A DNA stretch of 64,000 nt from Pseudomonas oryzihabitans NBRC 102199 (lineage in GTDB: Bacteria; Pseudomonadota; Gammaproteobacteria; Pseudomonadales; Pseudomonadaceae): contig NZ_BBIT01000013.1 of assembly GCF_000730625.1 (NCBI RefSeq), positions 124,001 to 188,000 on the forward strand. The letters are read 5' to 3'. Of the stretch, positions 61,796-64,000 are shown piece by piece. Position numbers and translations under genes: made by a program. Each line of letters begins with the position of its first letter. Positions within the stretch are counted from its first letter, which is position 1. The notes beneath the pieces are model-generated. The model had not been told where the DNA came from and ran no database searches. It was given only the letters and a program-made list of their open reading frames with translations.

Positions 61796-62790
61796 TGCGC
61801 ATTCTCCTGTAGCTGACGCTGGGCCGTCTGCCCGCTCATGGTCATCGACAAAACCGCCATGCGGACCGCGATGCCGTAGGTGACCTGGTTGAGGATGACC
61901 GACTGCTCGCCATCGGCGACCGCGGATTCGATTTCGACGCCCCGGTTGATCGGCCCGGGGTGCATGACGATGGCATCGGGCTTGGCGCGCGCCAGGCGCT
62001 GGCGGGTCAGGCCGAACAGCCGGTAGTACTCGCCTTCGCTGGGCAAGAGGCCGCCCTGCATGCGCTCGCGTTGCAGGCGCAGCATGATCACCACGTCCAC
62101 GCCGTCCAGGCCCTCGGCCAGGTCGGTGAAGGTGCGTACGCCATAGAGTTCTTCGAGGCCGACCGGCAGCAGGGTGCGCGGGGCGATCACGCGGATGTCG
62201 CGGCAACCCAGGGTGCGCAGCGCCAGCATGTCGGAGCGGGCGACCCGCGAATGCAGGATGTCGCCGACTATGGCCACCGACAGGTTGGCGAAATCGCCCT
62301 TGTGGCGGCGAATGGTCAGCATGTCGAGCATGCCCTGGGTGGGGTGCGCATGGCGGCCGTCGCCGCCGTTGATGATGGCCACATCGGGACAGACGTGTTC
62401 GGCGATGAAGTGGGCGGCGCCGGAGTCGGCGTGGCGCACCACGAACATGTCGGCAGCCATGGCTTCCAGATTGCGCAGGGTGTCGAACAGCGTCTCGCCC
62501 TTGCTGGTGGAGGAGGTGGAGACGTTGAGGGTGATGACGTCCGCCGACAGCCGCTTGGCCGCCAGTTCGAAGGTGGTGCGGGTGCGGGTCGAATTTTCGA
62601 AGAAGACGTTGCACACGGTCTTGCCGCGCAGCAACGGCACCTTTTTCACCGCCCGGGCACCGACCTCGAGAAAGGAGTCGGCGGTGTCGAGCAATTCGGT
62701 GAGGAGTTCGGCGGGCAGGTCGTCGAGTGACAGGAAGTGGCGCAATTGGCCCTGGGCGTTGAGTTGCAGCGAACGCGTAGCGTCGGTCAT
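61792..62790 (-). CDS. pyrB: Aspartate carbamoyltransferase, catalytic subunit
   Basis: Makes carbamoyl-aspartate in pyrimidine synthesis. The 332-residue protein carries [19 protein letters not shown] (carbamoyl-phosphate site), [12 protein letters not shown] (substrate site), and the [17 protein letters not shown] loop. The N-terminal extension is typical of Pseudomonas class A enzymes, which form a dodecamer with PyrC'. It follows pyrR by 15 bases and overlaps pyrC' (GTGA). Confidence 0.97.
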   Translation of the reverse strand: MTDATRSLQLNAQGQLRHFLSLDDLPAELLTELLDTADSFLEVGARAVKKVPLLRGKTVCNVFFENSTRTRTTFELAAKRLSADVITLNVSTSSTSKGETLFDTLRNLEAMAADMFVVRHADSGAAHFIAEHVCPDVAIINGGDGRHAHPTQGMLDMLTIRRHKGDFANLSVAIVGDILHSRVARSDMLALRTLGCRDIRVIAPRTLLPVGLEELYGVRTFTDLAEGLDGVDVVIMLRLQRERMQGGLLPSEGEYYRLFGLTRQRLARAKPDAIVMHPGPINRGVEIESAVADGEQSVILNQVTYGIAVRMAVLSMTMSGQTAQRQLQENAQ

Positions 62791-62805
62791 GGCGGCAGAT
62801 CCAGG

Positions 62806-63315
62806 TCAGGCGGCGGGGACGTCGCGGTATTCGAGGGCGAGCGGCGAGGGGCCGGTCAGCTTGACGCGCTGGGTGGGGGCCAGGGTCAGGGTGGCGCCCA
62901 CCACGTCAGGCTGGATCGGCAATTCGCGGGCATTGACGTCCAGCAGGCAGACCAGGGTCACACTGGCGGGACGGCCATAGTCGAAGAGTTCGTTGAGCGC
63001 CGCACGCACGGTGCGGCCACTCATCAGCACGTCGTCCACCAGCACCAGGTGGCGCCCGTCGATCTCGAACGGTAGGGCCGAGGGGCGCACCTGGGGGTGC
63101 AGGCCCTTCTGAGTGAAGTCGTCGCGGTAGAAGGAGACGTCCAGGCTGCCCAGCGGGGTGTCCAGGCCGAGTTCGGCCAGCAGGGCCTCGGCGACCCAGA
63201 GGCCGCCGGTATGGATGCCGACGAAGCCGGGGTCGGTGATGCCACGACGATTCAGCGACAGGCGCAGGTCGGCGGCCAGCCGCGGCAGGAGCTCGGCGGG
63301 AGAGGGCAGATGCAT
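62806..63315 (-). CDS. pyrR: PyrR regulatory protein / uracil phosphoribosyltransferase-like
   Basis: A 169-residue member of the PyrR phosphoribosyltransferase family. The PRPP-binding motif is intact: [18 protein letters not shown] (residues about 90-108). In Pseudomonas PyrR is thought to affect pyrBC' expression, while RNA-binding PyrR attenuation is mainly known from Gram-positive bacteria; which applies here is not clear. No attenuator-like hairpin was recognised before pyrB. It follows ruvX by two bases. Confidence 0.93.
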   Translation of the reverse strand: MHLPSPAELLPRLAADLRLSLNRRGITDPGFVGIHTGGLWVAEALLAELGLDTPLGSLDVSFYRDDFTQKGLHPQVRPSALPFEIDGRHLVLVDDVLMSGRTVRAALNELFDYGRPASVTLVCLLDVNARELPIQPDVVGATLTLAPTQRVKLTGPSPLALEYRDVPAA

Positions 63316-63317
63316 GG

Positions 63318-63770
63318 CTACTCCGATTGCGGGCGCGCGGCCCGTTCCAGTTGTTGGGTCAGCCAGCCTTCCAGGAGAAGGGCGGCGGCAAGGGCATCCA
63401 CCGGGCGCTCGCGATAGCCGTCGCGCTGACCGCCCTGCAGGCGCTCGCCCTTGGCGGCATAGGTGGTGAGGCGCTCGTCATGGGTATGCACGGGCAAGCC
63501 GTAGCGGCCGTGCAGGCGGCGTGCGAAGCGTTCGGCGCGCTCGCTCATCTCGCTGGAGGTGCCGTCCATGTTCAGCGGCAGGCCGACCACCAGGGCGGTG
63601 GGCCGCCACTCGTCCAGCAGCCGCTGGATCTGCTGCCAGTCGGGTACGCCGTTCTGCGCCTTGAGGGTGAGCAGTTCGCGGGCCTGACCGGTCACGGCCT
63701 GGCCGACGGCGACGCCGATCTGCCGGGTGCCGTAGTCGAAGCCCAGGTAGAGCCCGCTGGGCGCGCTCAT
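63318..63770 (-). CDS. ruvX: Putative Holliday junction resolvase / rRNA-processing nuclease RuvX
   Basis: A 150-residue YqgF-family RNase H-like nuclease. Acidic motifs are [14 protein letters not shown] at the N-terminus, [11 protein letters not shown] in the middle, DERLTT near residue 98 and the C-terminal [15 protein letters not shown] with the last catalytic aspartate. It overlaps the algH stop (ATGA) and precedes pyrR. The family acts in 16S rRNA 5' processing and was first proposed as a resolvase. Confidence 0.93.
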   Translation of the reverse strand: MSAPSGLYLGFDYGTRQIGVAVGQAVTGQARELLTLKAQNGVPDWQQIQRLLDEWRPTALVVGLPLNMDGTSSEMSERAERFARRLHGRYGLPVHTHDERLTTYAAKGERLQGGQRDGYRERPVDALAAALLLEGWLTQQLERAARPQSE

Positions 63771-64000
63771 GCGTGGCCCGCCTGGCGCGAGAGCAGGCGC
63801 AGGTCGACCCCCAGCAGGGCGGCGGCCGCGCCGAGGCGCTGCTCGCTCGGCGTCTCGAACAGCAGGGCGCTGGTGGCCGGGGTGGTGAGCCAGAGATTGG
63901 CGGCGAGTTCTTCTTCCAGTTGGCCGGGCCCCCAGCCGCTGTAGCCCAGGGTGATCAGGTGGCGGCTCGGACCGGTGCCGTCGGAGAGGGCGAAGAGCAC
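63767..64000 (-). CDS. algH: YqgE/AlgH family protein (UPF0301), C-terminal part
   Basis: The last 77 codons of a UPF0301 protein; the start lies beyond the right edge. The visible part contains the conserved LITLGYSGWGPGQLEEELAANLWL near its beginning, split here as LITLGYSGWGPGQ and EEELAANLWL. AlgH was linked to alginate regulation in P. aeruginosa, but its biochemical role is unclear. Its stop overlaps the ruvX start (ATGA), so algH-ruvX-pyrR-pyrB-pyrC' forms one tight run. Confidence 0.92.
   Translation of the reverse strand: MLFALSDGTGPSRHLITLGYSGWGPGQLEEELAANLWLTTPATSALLFETPSEQRLGAAAALLGVDLRLLSRQAGHA

Overview
The window is chromosomal DNA from a Pseudomonas-type gammaproteobacterium. 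It is G+C-rich by eye (roughly two thirds) and is packed with housekeeping genes in blocks that match the known gene order of pseudomonads: priA/rpmE/maeB/ponA/pilMNOPQ/aroKB/gltBD/hemE (PA5034-PA5050 side of P. aeruginosa PAO1), rppH/ptsP/lgt (PA0336-PA0341) and fdx/coaD through pyrR/ruvX/algH (PA0362-PA0405). Species cannot be assigned from sequence alone. No prophage, insertion sequence, CRISPR array, rRNA or tRNA was seen.

Layout. 1-14.8 kb: divergent priA/rpmE, an envelope nuclease, malic enzyme, divergent ponA and pilMNOPQ (type IV pilus alignment complex and secretin), aroK-aroB and a DamX-like SPOR protein. 15-22.8 kb: glutamate synthase gltBD, a solitary cyanase gene and hemE. 22.8-25.5 kb: two accessory-looking genes, a DpkA-type imino-acid reductase and an MFS transporter. 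25.7-30.7 kb: rppH, ptsP, a TSUP permease, lgt and a small conserved exported/membrane protein. 30.7-36 kb (minus strand): ferredoxin, coaD, yheT, rsmD and a pair of M16 peptidases. 36-40.4 kb: ftsYEX-rpoH. 40.4-40.8 kb: a repeat-rich gap with REP elements, short palindromes and a relic copy of the mtgA 3' end. 40.8-45.7 kb: mtgA, DUF423, thiS-thiG, trmB and a PAS-GGDEF-EAL protein. 45.7-54 kb (minus): yggS-proC-yggT, a dynamin-like GTPase, metX-metW, rdgB-hemW-DUF3392. 54-56.3 kb: pilT-pilU. 56.3-59 kb (minus): a two-gene radical SAM / UdgX-type glycosylase operon. 59-64 kb: NlpC/P60 peptidase, TM2 protein, then algH-ruvX-pyrR-pyrB-pyrC'.

How genes work together. pilMNOPQ and pilTU supply the assembly base and retraction motors of one type IV pilus. 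ponA and mtgA polymerise glycan, while ftsEX and the NlpC/P60 and SPOR proteins relate to cell-wall remodelling and division. gltBD assimilates ammonium, which cyanase can release from cyanate. metX-metW, thiS-thiG, aroKB and pyrRBC' are biosynthetic modules, several with overlapping start/stop codons.

The strongest unusual feature is the radical SAM / UdgX operon (56281-58941). The two genes abut (TAG then ATG), the enzyme families have no settled joint function, and a near-consensus LexA box overlaps the inferred promoter just upstream. This suggests an SOS-inducible DNA modification or repair system. Others are a hairpin that would enclose the rpoH Shine-Dalgarno, the mtgA tail relic, a perfect dyad before cynS, a 23-codon leader ORF abutting ptsP, and an rpmE terminator lying inside the signal-peptide codons of the next gene.
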